Source: Richelia intracellularis HH01 | Lineage (GTDB): Bacteria; Cyanobacteriota; Cyanobacteriia; Cyanobacteriales; Nostocaceae | DNA length: 64,000 bases | Assembly (NCBI RefSeq): GCF_000350105.1 | Contig: NZ_CAIY01000069.1 | Span: 1 to 64,000 of the forward strand | Reading direction: 5' to 3' | Part shown: positions 53,096 through 63,823 of the stretch, piece by piece | How the letters are laid out: each line of letters opens with the position of its first letter | Numbering within the stretch: position 1 is the first letter of the stretch | Program-made: the position numbers and the translations under genes | The notes under the pieces: model-generated | Seen by the model: only the letters and a program-made list of their open reading frames with translations | Databases searched by the model: none | What the model was told of the DNA's origin: nothing

Positions 53096-53612
53096 AAAAA
53101 AACTCCTAAACTACTAACGATTATGGTTATGTTCTGCGCTTGTTAACCGTATAAAATTTTAAGATAAGATGGACTTTCTCCCAAACCATTATATTTGGGT
53201 AGCTTTTTCATAAGTAATACCTTGTGAAATGTGATATTACCTATCTGTATCTAATTTGCCAGGTGTTTGTAGCTCTTTTATTGTGGTAATAGCAATAACT
53301 ATACAAGAAGGAATTGAGTTATTATCCCATACAACTTGCTTTTTCAAGCATTAGATGTAGTAGTTTCTTACTATAAGGCCTTTATAAAATTGAAATGGTT
53401 ATAGGAATCGTGCTCTCTGCTTTAAAATAGAACACGATACTTATACACCACACGTAAACTCAAGTAAATAAATAGGAATATTCTAAATAATACTGGATGG
53501 AAGAAGATCCTTTGACTAAGGAGTTATGTTCTTAAACTCTGTTGAAAGCTACATGAATCAACTCTGGGGACTTCATGAGTGCAAAATGCCATTTGTCTAT
53601 TCCTAATAACTA
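53096..53612. other. Spacer upstream of ppa
   Basis: No gene, hairpin or other clear signal seen; should hold the ppa promoter. Confidence 0.45.
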
Positions 53613-53795
53613 TCATCTATTTTGCGTATTATATGTCACAGGTTGAGACTGATTCGGAACATTGCTTGACGAATAGCTGGCAATGACAAACACCGGTAAA
53701 GTGAGAGTTAAGAAAGCAATTAATGTTCCCACAATATCTGCCAAAGGGTGGGCATACGTATCGGATGAACTGGCAGACCGACTGTTAGCTTCCAT
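53613..53795 (-). CDS. Small single-helix membrane protein
   Basis: 60 residues: a Ser-rich polar start (MEANSRSASSSDTYAHPLAD), one strong hydrophobic helix (IVGTLIAFLTLTLPVFVIAS) and a polar tail. The pattern of a short polar arm, a single helix and a clear start suggests a real small subunit of a membrane complex. It does not match the photosystem or cytochrome b6f small subunits that I know. No neighbours suggest a role. Confidence 0.6.
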   Translation of the reverse strand: MEANSRSASSSDTYAHPLADIVGTLIAFLTLTLPVFVIASYSSSNVPNQSQPVTYNTQNR

Positions 53796-54538
53796 ATAAA
53801 ATTAAACTTCTTCACAATTTAATTAGCAGGTTTTCTCTCATCAGGAGAGTGTTATTTATTATTCTAACTTTTTTTTACAAAAAAATCTTACTTAGACCAA
53901 AACATTAACCTACTTTTAAACTATGATAACGTTAGTTATTATGCTCATTATTTCACCATCTCTGAGAAACAACAAATATTAAGTAACCCGCAAATTGTGA
54001 TTCTAGACTACCCTGTATTTACTATATATTAGCACTAGTTTTTTATCTACAAGTCTGGCATTAAAAATTACATAGTTTTAAAAGTACGGATGGTGATATG
54101 GAAATCACGTAATTTTTTTGGTTTTATCAATATGTATTAGCTCATCTCTCTCGACCATACTTTAAGACTATTATTAGTAGGGCAATATTTTAAAACTAAT
54201 TGATTAAAATGGTTTAATCTCTATGTAGCCAATATAAAACCTATAACTGAAAACAATTTTTATATTGTAAAAATAAATAATTAGAATATTGTTAATTAGC
54301 CAGATAATATGAATTTATTTATATAATAAAATACTTGAAAGTGTTCATATAATTTCAGTATATTTACTAGTTATATCCAACAAATAATCTAAGCCATCAT
54401 TTCACTAAATAATCTAGGTCATTTGATAATTGTCAATATACAAATAGATAGATCATTAATCTATCCACCGTGAGTGATATCATTATTTTAAGATAAAAAA
54501 AATATATAAACTAATGTTTTGATATTAACAAATATATC
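53796..54538. other. Spacer, no gene recognised
   Basis: Strongly AT-rich. Nothing that could be annotated apart from the terminator that follows it. Confidence 0.45.
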
Positions 54539-54568
54539 AAAAAAACCGCCACTAGGAAGAGCGGTTTT
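54539..54568 (-). terminator. Terminator of the DUF362 gene
   Basis: On the minus strand AAAACCGC (complement of 54561-54568) pairs with GCGGTTTT (complement of 54542-54549), and seven T follow (complement of 54539-54545). It lies about 100 bp past the DUF362 stop at 54666. Confidence 0.8.
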
Positions 54569-54665
54569 ATCGATCAATCGGAGGGTATTTATAGGCTAGT
54601 TTAATAATCGGGTAATTGTTGTAGTCAAGCTTGCAATTACTTTCTAATTTCCAGTTGGATAACAC

Positions 54666-55637
54666 CTAGCCCCCACCATAAGAATTCATTGATTCTTTTA
54701 TAAAACGAATGTAAAGATGTCTAAAAGTTGATTTAATTACTCTGGGAAGACCAAAGTCAATTGGTACAAATTCCTTGGGTAGCTGCCAATTATCTACTTT
54801 TAGGGTTTCTGGATGTAAAAGAGGAAAATTAATTACCATTAAATCTTCAATCAAACCCAATCGCAAGGATGCTGCCACAGTTGGTATATTCTTAGGGGCC
54901 ACACTAAGGATATTTGCAAATGTCATATCCAAGGCAAAGACATCTGCAGATGCTCCTAAAATATTTAAATTTCGGGGTTCTCCCCCACTTGGACCATTCC
55001 CTTCATGACCTACAATACCATCGATAATTGTTAAATTAGGATTAATAGCTTTAGCGGTTTCCACCAACATTTCTCCAAAAAGATCAGGATTTTTTCCTGC
55101 CTGCATGTGCCACCAAGCTTTCATTTTTCCGGGAACACAACCAAATAGATTTTTAGTTCCTAGGGTAAGTACAAGTTGGACATGGGACTTTACCTTGGGT
55201 AAATTAATCACCACATCTGCCTCTATAGCCTCTTTTGATAGGAGTAAGTGTTTAAAATTTTCATTGATTGTTTGATAACGCTTACCTTGAAAATTAATTA
55301 TGGGAATGTTGAGTTCATTGAAAATAGGTTGATAACCATTTGCAATCGCTACCTTTTTAGCACTACCAAATGCCGGACTATCTCCTAAAAAGGGTTTACC
55401 GTTGATTTCCATTACCATTTGGGCTACAACATAAACTATTTCTGGATGTGTAGTACATTCTTTTGTCGGACGTGCTCCTGTAAGTAGGTTTGGTTTTAAC
55501 AAAACTCGTTGTCCTGGTTTAACAAACTCTGTCAAGCCTCCAAGTGGCTCTAACAAGGTTTTAATGGATTCTCTTAGAGCCTCTCGTTCATAACTGTATG
55601 CCTGAATTAAACTGACAAATGGTTTTTGAGTTTGCAT
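54666..55637 (-). CDS. DUF362-domain protein
   Basis: 323 residues of the DUF362 family. Recognisable stretches include GQRVLLKPNLLTGARPTKECTTHPEIVY (read in two parts: KPNLL and TTHPEIV), then FLGDSPAFGSAKKVAIANGY, VINLPKVKSHVQLVLTLGTKNLFG, and TIIDGIVGHEGNGPSGGEPR. The C-terminal ferredoxin-like part found in some members is missing, so this is the short form. No biochemical role is established for it here. It is next to aspA on the same strand, 179 bp apart, and has its own terminator. Confidence 0.85.
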   Translation of the reverse strand: MQTQKPFVSLIQAYSYEREALRESIKTLLEPLGGLTEFVKPGQRVLLKPNLLTGARPTKECTTHPEIVYVVAQMVMEINGKPFLGDSPAFGSAKKVAIANGYQPIFNELNIPIINFQGKRYQTINENFKHLLLSKEAIEADVVINLPKVKSHVQLVLTLGTKNLFGCVPGKMKAWWHMQAGKNPDLFGEMLVETAKAINPNLTIIDGIVGHEGNGPSGGEPRNLNILGASADVFALDMTFANILSVAPKNIPTVAASLRLGLIEDLMVINFPLLHPETLKVDNWQLPKEFVPIDFGLPRVIKSTFRHLYIRFIKESMNSYGGG

Positions 55638-55816
55638 TGATGTAATTTTTAAAATTTAGAGTCTTATGGTGCATACACTCAATGAAAAAATCCTCAAGTT
55701 GAAGGATAAAAAGAGTTTCAGGGAACAGCAAGTAGGAAAGTAAAATTGAAACAATATTATTTTGGTATTCAAAATAATATTGTCCTCCCTGTTATCTCTT
55801 ATTAATCCTTTACCCA

Positions 55817-57232
55817 TTAACTCAAATTTAAAATTTGGCTCATTTTTTCTAAGTTCAGAACCTTGGATAACTCCTCATCTGTCATCAGTCCTTTATCCAA
55901 TACAATCTGCCGTAAGGATTTACCAGTTTCTAGGGATTCTTTTGCAACTGCTGCCGCGTTTAGATAACCAATATGTTTATTTAATGCTGTTACTAGGGCC
56001 AAACTGCCTTCTGCATAAGCTAGGCAACGCTCTTGTTTGACTAGAATTCCCTTAATAGATCGTTTTGAAAGGGAAGCAACAGCATTACCAAGAATTTCAA
56101 TACTATGAATGAGGTTATAGGCAATTAGAGGCATCATCACATTCAATTCTAATTGTCCTGCCTGTGCAGCTAGAGCAATCGCACTATCGTAACCCATTAC
56201 TTGAAAGCAAACCATAGACATCATCTCTGCCATCACAGGATTATATTTACCAGGCATAATTGAGGAGCCCGGTTGTACAGGAGGCAATTGTATTTCCTTC
56301 AAACCTGTTTTTGGACCAGAATCCATTAGTCGCAAATCATGAGAAATTTTAACTAAATCTTGCGCTAAGTTACGCAAAGCACCAGATACATTAACAAAGG
56401 GTGCCATACTCTGCATTGCTGCCATGAGATGGGGGGCTGTTTGTAAAGGTAGACTTGTCAGCTCTGATAGTACTCTTACCACACGGGCACGATACTGGGG
56501 ATGGGTGTTTAACCCCGTACCAACAGCACTCCCGCCTAATCCCAATACCATTAAATCCCCACTGGCAGAATAAATACGGTCATGGTGTTCGCTAAGAATT
56601 TGTGCCCAAGCACTAAAGTTTTCTCCCAAGCGTACGGGAACGGCATCTTGTAGGTGGGTTCTACCAGATTTTATTACATTTTGAAATTCTCTGGCTTTGA
56701 ATTTTAATGTTTCTATGGCTGATTCTAGCGAAGGATGTAGGGTGTGAGATAAGGCAAGCAAACCCCCTATACGAATTGCAGTGGGAATCACATCATTGGT
56801 AGATTGCCCATAGTTCACATGATCATTAGGACTAACTCGTTTGTAGTTCCCTTTCTCGTCACCCAAAATTTCTAAAGCTCGATTTGCTAATACTTCATTG
56901 ATATTCATGTGATGTGAAGTACCAGCACCTGCTTGATATATATCTACCACAAATTGATCGCGGAATTTGCCTTTGAGAACTTCATCAGTTGCCTGAACAA
57001 TTGCTTGTCCTACTTCTGGGGGAATACAACCAAGCTCTCCATTTACAATTGCCGTAGCTTTTTTAATCAGAATACAGGCATCTATATATGTAGGTAAAGG
57101 CTTGATACAGCTAATAGGAAAGTTTTCTATAGCTCTGAGGGTTTGAATACCATAGTAAGCTTGATCAGGGATTTGGCGTTCTCCCATGGAATCGCTTTCT
57201 GCCCTATATTTGGGAGAATTGGATTGTTTCAT
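55817..57232 (-). CDS. aspA: Aspartate ammonia-lyase
   Basis: Reversibly splits aspartate to fumarate and ammonia. It belongs to the fumarase/aspartase superfamily; the signature GSSIMPGKYNPVMAEM lies near residue 320. The substrate-binding segments SGRTHLQDAVPVRLG and GQSTNDVIPTAIRIG and the catalytic flexible loop are all present. The N-terminus (ESDSMGERQIPDQAYYGIQTLRA) is of the aspartase type, not fumarase C. 471 residues, full length. In a symbiont it could supply fumarate or release ammonia, but direction cannot be told from sequence. Confidence 0.9.
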   Translation of the reverse strand: MKQSNSPKYRAESDSMGERQIPDQAYYGIQTLRAIENFPISCIKPLPTYIDACILIKKATAIVNGELGCIPPEVGQAIVQATDEVLKGKFRDQFVVDIYQAGAGTSHHMNINEVLANRALEILGDEKGNYKRVSPNDHVNYGQSTNDVIPTAIRIGGLLALSHTLHPSLESAIETLKFKAREFQNVIKSGRTHLQDAVPVRLGENFSAWAQILSEHHDRIYSASGDLMVLGLGGSAVGTGLNTHPQYRARVVRVLSELTSLPLQTAPHLMAAMQSMAPFVNVSGALRNLAQDLVKISHDLRLMDSGPKTGLKEIQLPPVQPGSSIMPGKYNPVMAEMMSMVCFQVMGYDSAIALAAQAGQLELNVMMPLIAYNLIHSIEILGNAVASLSKRSIKGILVKQERCLAYAEGSLALVTALNKHIGYLNAAAVAKESLETGKSLRQIVLDKGLMTDEELSKVLNLEKMSQILNLS

Positions 57233-58010
57233 AATATTTAATAATATGTCTTGCTAAGTGAGAATGGACTGGAAATTTTGACTTCTAATGGCCTTACTTA
57301 CTACATAAATCTTAATGTAATAAGGATTTGAAGTGTTCATTCCTGTTACAAGTTTATGCAGAGTGGGATTTTAGGAAAACAAACTAAAGTTAAAATTTTG
57401 CAGCTCCTTCTTGTATGACTTTTTTAATGAAATTTTTCCCAATTCATACTGAGTTGATTTACTGTTGCCAGATACTTGCTATTTTTGTTTTTGGGTACTA
57501 AGGACATTAACTCTGATTGCCAACTCTGTTAATCATTACAATCTCCCTAAATCTCATTAACAAGCTCCATAAACTTCCCACCTTGCAACATTCATTTCAT
57601 ATAAGTTCTTGTAACTGTATTTTATCACCTAGGATATATTATAAATTCCCTTGTGTTCAGTGTATTGATAAACATATTTCACTAAATGGGTTCTACAATT
57701 TAGATATAAAATAGTATTTGACTTAGCACTGATCAAAATTGAATATGTACAGTGGTTTCTCTTGGGGATTATTTGATCAGATTTAGTGTAATGCTAAAAA
57801 GTACATTGGTATAAACACAAACTAACTATTTTTTTAGTAATAGTATAAAAGCTTACCAAGCAATGCGTAAAAACATGTTTGTATTAATCCCGTTATTGCG
57901 CAAAGAAACTCCTCTAATTTCAATTACTTTAGGTATTCTAGAATTATTGTCATCCGATTATTCACTTTTTTATTTTACTAAAATCCAAAATCTAAAATTA
58001 ATAATTAGTA
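57233..58010. other. Divergent spacer between aspA and pgsA
   Basis: Should contain both promoters. Only a chance-like 65-codon frame at 57517-57714 is present. A short repeat of the TCCAAAATCTAAAATT type (about 57978-57998) lies just before pgsA. Confidence 0.45.
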
Positions 58011-58541
58011 ATGACTATACCTAACTGGATTACTTTTTCTCGACTTCTAGGTTTGCCATTTATTCTCTATGGTTTGCACTACCCTACGGTGGAGATAAGA
58101 TGGATTTGCCTAGTGATATTTCTGATTGCGGCTGGTACTGACTGGTTAGATGGCTATTTGGCTAGAAAACTCAATCAAATTAGTGATTTAGGAAAATTTC
58201 TTGATCCCCTAGTAGACAAGTTACTAGTTTTGGCTCTCTTATTTGCATTAGTTGAACTAAGAGAAATTCCGGCTTGGGGAGCGTTCATTATTTCAGCACG
58301 GGAACTAGTAATAGCTGGCTGGCGAGTAAATAGAACTACCATTATAGGAGCCAACATCTGGGGTAAGCTCAAAACAGTTAGTCAAATTATTGCAATTGCA
58401 GCCCTAATTTCTCCAATATACATATGCTGGAAAGTACCTACTCTCATAATTTTTTGGGCCTCAGTCATCTTAACTATTGTCTCTGGATTTATTTACATGA
58501 CACCAGTAAATAAAAGCAATACTAGTGAAATCACCAATTAA
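58011..58541 (+). CDS. pgsA: CDP-diacylglycerol-glycerol-3-phosphate phosphatidyltransferase
   Basis: Makes phosphatidylglycerol phosphate, the precursor of PG, the only major phospholipid of thylakoids. The CDP-alcohol phosphatidyltransferase motif D-G-x2-A-R-x8-G-x3-D-x3-D is complete: D47, G48, A51, R52, G61, D65 and D69. The 176 residues contain about four to five membrane helices. ATG start with the typical MTIPNWITFSRLLGLPFIL. It is monocistronic. Confidence 0.94.
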   Translation: MTIPNWITFSRLLGLPFILYGLHYPTVEIRWICLVIFLIAAGTDWLDGYLARKLNQISDLGKFLDPLVDKLLVLALLFALVELREIPAWGAFIISARELVIAGWRVNRTTIIGANIWGKLKTVSQIIAIAALISPIYICWKVPTLIIFWASVILTIVSGFIYMTPVNKSNTSEITN

Positions 58542-59369
58542 TTTTTACCATCTTCAGTAGTTAATAGTGTTATAATACATAATCAAATTAGCCTTTGGAC
58601 TATAAAATTTGGTGGTGCCATACTAGGAAACTATTGAATTTTTTTCTGGAAGTATTCAGAAAAAAATTCTTTGGATCTTAATAGTAGAGGAACTAATGGT
58701 AATATGAAAGTGTTTACCTAGTGTTATTAAGAATAACTCACAATTCTAAATTAACAGCCAACATACCATGATTAAAAAGACATAATGACATAAATTAAAT
58801 AATTATGCATTAATACCAAACAATACTGAAAGATCTTTTGTTAATAGCAACATATAATAGTTTAATTCAGATTTAAAAAATATTCTTACAATCTTATTAT
58901 AAATCCTAAACTGATTATTTGAGAGGTTTATTATTAGGATGACTTGTTTTCTATTCTAATAAGTTTTTATTGTTAAGCAGGGTTGGTGATAAAATACACC
59001 AAGCAATTGGAGACCTTTTATAACTCTCTATATATTTGACTGTTTAGATACTATAATTAAAACTTGTAGTTATCCCTAAATTATTAATATTTATTACCCT
59101 TATTATACACTTATTTTAATGATATGGTAGATGTCAAAAAACAAATTTTGACTCGTAGTCACTACACTTTTATGAATGAGACTGTTAGTAATTGCCTCGG
59201 AATTAATTCTTAATATTTGTATCCAATTTCAAATACTACTTTTTTTACAACCACACCAATTAGCTATACATAAATCATCCTATGGTAGTTAATCTGCTAT
59301 GCTTTGTAGTTATTGCTAATTGATATAAATACTAATACATAAAAAATACATAGTTAATTTCTAAATATT
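58542..59369. other. Spacer between pgsA and the acyltransferase gene
   Basis: No gene seen. Contains a 13-bp-arm hairpin at 58636-58669, about 95 bp past the pgsA stop. Confidence 0.45.
58636..58669. repeat. Hairpin downstream of pgsA
   Basis: GAATTTTTTTCTG (58636-58648) pairs exactly with 58657-58669 across an 8-nt loop. It lies 94 bp after the pgsA stop and could serve as a weak terminator. No T-run follows on the plus strand. Confidence 0.55.
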
Positions 59370-60248
59370 ATGGTGCAATCCACTACAAAAATATGCAAAT
59401 GGCAAAATAAACTAGGATGGACATTAAATGAAAGAGATCCAGAATTTATCAAATCCCTAATGCCCATCTGGGAGTGGCTATACAACAACTATTTTCACGT
59501 CCAAACTAGTGGATGGGGTCAAATTCCCACCAAACAAAAAGTTTTGGTGGTTGGTTCTCATAATGGTGGATTAGCTGCTCCAGACATGATAATGATGATG
59601 TGGGAATGGTTTCACAGGTTTGGTATGGAACAACCCATATATGGTTTAATGCATCCTAGTATATGGAAAGTATTTCCCCACGTAGCAAAAATTGTTGCCA
59701 AAACAGGGGCTATTTTTGCACATCCGAAAATGGCTTATATGGCCTTACGATCAGGTGCAAGTGTACTACTATATCCTGGTGGAGCGCAAGATGTATTCAG
59801 ACCTCACCATCTACGTAACAAAATCTACTTTGCTAATAGTAAGAGTTTTATCAAGTTAGCACTGCGGGAAAAGGTACCGATTGTTCCTGTGATTTCCTGC
59901 GGAGCTCATGACACGCTATATATAATAACTGATGCCTATGATCTAGTAAATAAACTCCATGAATTGGGCATGCCTTGGTTATTAGGAATAGATCCGATTG
60001 TTTTCCCAATTTATATTGGGTTGCCCTGGGGATTGGGAATGGGACCTTTACCTAATATTCCTTTGCCAATACCCATTCATACTAGGGTATGTCCACCAAT
60101 AGTATTTGATCACTATGGTGAAAAAGTAGCCTGTGATAGGAATTATGTTGATCAATGTTATGAGTTAGTACTTTCGCAAATGCAACTAGAGTTAGATGCT
60201 CTCGTAAGAGTAGCAAAAACACGTATCCATCTCCCTTTTTACAAGTAA
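59370..60248 (+). CDS. Acyltransferase of the LPLAT/DGAT2-like family
   Basis: 292 residues. The acyltransferase core shows an HxxxxD-like motif in longer form: SHNGGLAAPD (H64 to D72). The second block IFAHPKMAYMALRSGASVLLYPGGAQDV and the third block REKVPIVPVISCGAHDTLY follow. The pattern resembles DGAT2-like enzymes and lysophospholipid acyltransferases. In cyanobacteria such a protein (Slr2103) acylates diacylglycerol or plastoquinol; whether this is its counterpart cannot be told by eye. Proline-rich hydrophobic stretches (about residues 215-240) suggest membrane association. It stands alone, with spacers on both sides. Confidence 0.82.
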   Translation: MVQSTTKICKWQNKLGWTLNERDPEFIKSLMPIWEWLYNNYFHVQTSGWGQIPTKQKVLVVGSHNGGLAAPDMIMMMWEWFHRFGMEQPIYGLMHPSIWKVFPHVAKIVAKTGAIFAHPKMAYMALRSGASVLLYPGGAQDVFRPHHLRNKIYFANSKSFIKLALREKVPIVPVISCGAHDTLYIITDAYDLVNKLHELGMPWLLGIDPIVFPIYIGLPWGLGMGPLPNIPLPIPIHTRVCPPIVFDHYGEKVACDRNYVDQCYELVLSQMQLELDALVRVAKTRIHLPFYK

Positions 60249-61299
60249 AATATTGTTTAAATTTTGACTTAGATTAAAGAATAACAGACTATTAGATATC
60301 CCCATAATTCCAAAAATATGTGGGTTAATCAAAAGTCAATTTATAGATATTATGGACCTCCAAAATAAGTTGGTATTTTTAGAAAATGCTAGACATTGAT
60401 AGGGATTTAACTGAGAAAAACTAAAATTTCAATATTCAGATTGGATAGTAAACTATTTATAGATATTTATTAAATATCTATGAGTTATTTGAATCAAAAG
60501 CATAATTTCTTTTACATTAATATTCTTTGGTAACAATTGTCAGTAAGAAGAAAAGCTAAAGTAAGAAATACATACTTATAATTGCCCTATATTATTAAGT
60601 ACAGTTTGAAATATTATCCAGCATTTTATTTCATGTAAACTAGATTAAAACGCATCAGTTAATATACAAATTACAAGAAAATAACGTATTGTTACTAATA
60701 ACAATAGCATTATGCAAAGAATTAGAAAAGCTTTTTAATAGATATGAATAATTCATTATTAACATATTTGAATATCTCATCTAATGCTACTAACGGCAAC
60801 AAAAAATAGAAATCTAAATTTTTCTAGTAAAAAAAAACTAAGTAATACTTGAATATACTTAGCATGTTCAGGATAAAGGGAGGTTTATGATTAAGTTAGT
60901 TAAGTAGAAAACAATATCAAAAATACTTATAAGTCGACAATATTGTAGTAGAAATTTTACCTTGTAATACTACTAAGAAAAATTTGGGGTTTCTTAATAT
61001 TAGAGTTTCATAAAATAATGAGAATGGTGGATACTCTTTTTTCTTATCATACATAACTTACCACTAAAATCACAAATGTGGTAAATTAGCCCATGATTAA
61101 AATACTAACAATTGAGACCTTAGTTAATTGCTTTTACTGAAATTAAATACATCATTGTATGGTAGATACCTTGTATTGCAATCGAATTAATAATGCTAAT
61201 TATAGTCTAGTATTCACTTGATCATTGAACTTTTAATTAATTTTATGACAGTTTATAATAAGCTCCACAAATATATGGGGTTTCGAAATTTTAGCTTGA
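60249..61299. other. 1-kb AT-rich spacer
   Basis: Nothing recognisable on either strand apart from low-complexity AT. The promoter of the lost LD-carboxypeptidase gene may lie at its right end. Confidence 0.45.
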
Positions 61300-62057
61300 G
61301 AGCACTGAAGTATTCCACAACAGAACCATGTAATTGTTTGCAAGAATTAATTGCACTTAAATAGAGCATGTAAGTTTGGCAATCGCACGGTTATAGAATA
61401 TAATTCATCACGAGTATAGGTATTTTGCTGTAGATAATGATAAACGCCGCCAGAGCCTAGTCGTAGTTTGACAAGATTCAGAAGCGAAGGCAAGGGGGGT
61501 TATCAGTATGCAGAGGAAAATTGTCAGTAGTATACACTAATCCTAAATAGCTAATTTATCTTTCCGATATTCAAGCTTTGTTGTGGAGTTTTTAAAATTC
61601 TAGTTTATTAGTGCTCATGCTCCTATTTCAACTACTATGACAGATAAATATGATTATTACAACAAATATTATTTAATTATGTTGAAGGTACTACTTTGAT
61701 AGCTTTGTATGGTTAATCTTTGGGTGGATTTATAACCATGTGAGTGAACATCACTACCATGAAACCCAAACGTTGCAAAAATGTTTGCATACTGGCAAAT
61801 GTGCAATGTCTTATCTCTATCACTTGGCATAGCTTTAGATCGTTTTAGTCAGTGTGGATTATCAGCTGATATTCCCACCTTCACTATGAAATAATTATTA
61901 TGGGACTCCTTAGAAAATTTACATATTCCCATAGTGTCTAAATTTACCTTTTGGGAGTGGGGTCCCCAATATAATTCCACCAGTGGGTGTAGAAGTTACT
62001 TTGGACAATGAAATTTGTCTATATAAACATAAAAATAAAGCAGCTAAAACAATCTAA
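61300..62057 (+). pseudogene. Dead LD-carboxypeptidase (peptidase S66)
   Basis: Pieces of a muramoyltetrapeptide LD-carboxypeptidase appear in the right order on the plus strand, in several frames and with stops. They are LQELIALK..VWQSHGYRI (about 61340-61405), a DNDKRRQSLVV..QDSEAKGGYQ stretch (about 61435-61505), and LSDIQALLWSF (about 61562-61595; family SDITALLWSL). AHAPISTT lies at about 61613-61640, where the family has GVHAPVLTT. NIGVSLGIALDRFSQC-like residues with the C-terminal SADIPTFT (about 61815-61890) lead to PVGVEVTLDNEICLY and a stop at 62055-62057. The enzyme trims tetrapeptides in cell-wall recycling. Several indels and nonsense changes show it is dead. The hairpin at 62078-62114 is probably its old terminator. 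Confidence 0.72.
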
Positions 62058-62077
62058 AATTATGGTGTTTGGTTAGC

Positions 62078-62118
62078 AATAACTTAGAGCCAAAATACCT
62101 GGCTCTAAGTTATTTTTA
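62078..62118 (+). terminator. Terminator of the dead LD-carboxypeptidase gene
   Basis: Perfect 15-bp arms 62078-62092 and 62100-62114 with a 7-nt loop, followed by a run of T. It lies 21 bp after the last stop of the pseudogene and about 95 bp before the glycosyltransferase start, so transcription of the two was separated. Confidence 0.8.
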
Positions 62119-62211
62119 CATTACTTGGACCTTGGTTTATATCTTGATGTAACAATTAGCGTTTACTTAAAGTGTCCTAATCCCTTAAAAATTTCCTATC
62201 TCAAAAATATT

Positions 62212-63306
62212 ATGACTCCCTCTAGGAAACTTTGGAAATTACTGTTCGTATCTACCCCTGTTGGGGCTTTGGGAACAGGACTCGGTGGTGGTGTAGAGCT
62301 TACTTTATACAATGTTGCTCAGCAAATGCTCCATCGTGGTCATAAGTTGCAGATAGTTGCACCAGTAGGTTCAATATGGAAAGATATACCCATAATACAA
62401 ATCCCTGGAAACTTACAAACCATTGCCCAAAGTCAAAAGCGGGCAGATGGGATTGTCATGGCTGACAACTCTACACTAGCAAATATGTGGGATTACGTAC
62501 GTGAAATTGAATGCGATTATAACTTAATAGTTAATTTTGCCTATGATTGGCTCCCTTTTTACTTAACACCATTTTTTAAAAAACCGATAGCCCATTTAGT
62601 AAGTATGAGCTCCCTTTCTAATGCTATAGATGAAGTAATTGAGAAGGTAGGTAAAAACTTTCCCCACGCCCTTGGTTTTCATAGTTCCTATCAGGCAGAA
62701 ACTTTTTCTGGGTCAATTCAACCATTACATATCCTCAGTAATGGTATTGATATTGCTTTATATGATTTTTGTCCTCAACCCAAAAAGCAATTGGCTTGGA
62801 TTGGTCGTATTTCTCCGGAAAAGGGATTAGAGGATGCTGTGGCATTATCAAGAAAAATGAACATCCCCTTAAAAATTATGGGCAAACTGCAGGACAAATA
62901 CTACTGGCAAAAAATCTGCCGGGATTATCCCCATGCACCTGTAGAGTATTTGGGATTTTTATCAACCAAAGAAATGCAGAAAATTGTTAGGGAATGTTCG
63001 GCATTATTGATGACCCACCGCTGGGTAGAAGCATTTGGTAATGTTGCAATAGAAGCCTTGGCCTGTGGTGTTCCAATTGTATCTTATCGTCGTGGAGGAC
63101 CAAAGGAAATCGTTCAAGATGGGAAAACTGGCTTTCTGGTAACGCCTGACAGTATTACTGATCTAGTAGATGCTGTATCACGTCTAGGTGAAATTAATCG
63201 CTATCAATGTCGCCAACAAGCAGAAATGGAATTTTCTCTAGAAGCATTAGGAAATCGGTTTGAAAAATGGTTCGAGACTATTTTAGCACTGGAGATTAAA
63301 ATTTAG
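62212..63306 (+). CDS. Family 4 glycosyltransferase
   Basis: GT-B fold glycosyltransferase with 364 residues from ATG 62212 (MTPSRKLWKLLFVSTPVGAL). A TTG at 62125 would add a 29-residue leader unlike the family. The N-terminal domain has the Gly-rich acceptor loop GTGLGGGVELTLYNVAQQM. The C-terminal domain has the donor site WIGRISPEKGLEDAVALS and the E-x7-E motif in EAFGNVAIEALACGVPIVSY, followed by RRGGPKEIVQDGKTGFLV. It probably transfers a sugar from a nucleotide-sugar to a polysaccharide or lipid; neither is known. It follows the dead LD-carboxypeptidase gene. Confidence 0.9.
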   Translation: MTPSRKLWKLLFVSTPVGALGTGLGGGVELTLYNVAQQMLHRGHKLQIVAPVGSIWKDIPIIQIPGNLQTIAQSQKRADGIVMADNSTLANMWDYVREIECDYNLIVNFAYDWLPFYLTPFFKKPIAHLVSMSSLSNAIDEVIEKVGKNFPHALGFHSSYQAETFSGSIQPLHILSNGIDIALYDFCPQPKKQLAWIGRISPEKGLEDAVALSRKMNIPLKIMGKLQDKYYWQKICRDYPHAPVEYLGFLSTKEMQKIVRECSALLMTHRWVEAFGNVAIEALACGVPIVSYRRGGPKEIVQDGKTGFLVTPDSITDLVDAVSRLGEINRYQCRQQAEMEFSLEALGNRFEKWFETILALEIKI

Positions 63307-63823
63307 GATTAGTCAATATTAATTGCTTTTAAGTTTTACTACTCGAACATAAATTTTTATTATTGTTTAATTCTATAAAATACAAATATTTTTTTGTGTT
63401 CATCATCTACACTTATCTATAAAAACCGACGTTAATAAACTGGAGTGAAAAACTGATGAATAATTCATCCGGAATATACGTAAAAAGATATCTACTTCGG
63501 TCAGTCTCTCATACTTTTTCACGATAAAAATTAAATTTCTCCCAGTCAAACTTATTATCCTCTAACTAAGTCATCTCTTACTGTTTAGTTATCCAATATC
63601 TCTCTAAAAATGCAAAGTAACCTGCAAATCCTATTTTGCTTTGAATAAATTTTGAAAGCAACTATACAAAAATGCTTATTGGTAAGCATGGTAATAATTA
63701 ATTGCAGGTAACCTAACATTAATTATGGTAATATGCAACTGCAAACTCAAAACTTATGGCAACACAAAAAAACTGTTATCAATTGTTTTGAGATGAAACA
63801 ATCATCTCATATCAATAATTAGT
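63307..63823. other. Spacer between glycosyltransferase and sugar-binding protein
   Basis: No gene or convincing terminator seen. It should hold the promoter of the partial gene that follows. Confidence 0.45.

Noticed and set aside
57517-57714. Plus-strand frame of 65 codons between aspA and pgsA
   Set aside because: No motif or ribosome-binding site; looks like chance.
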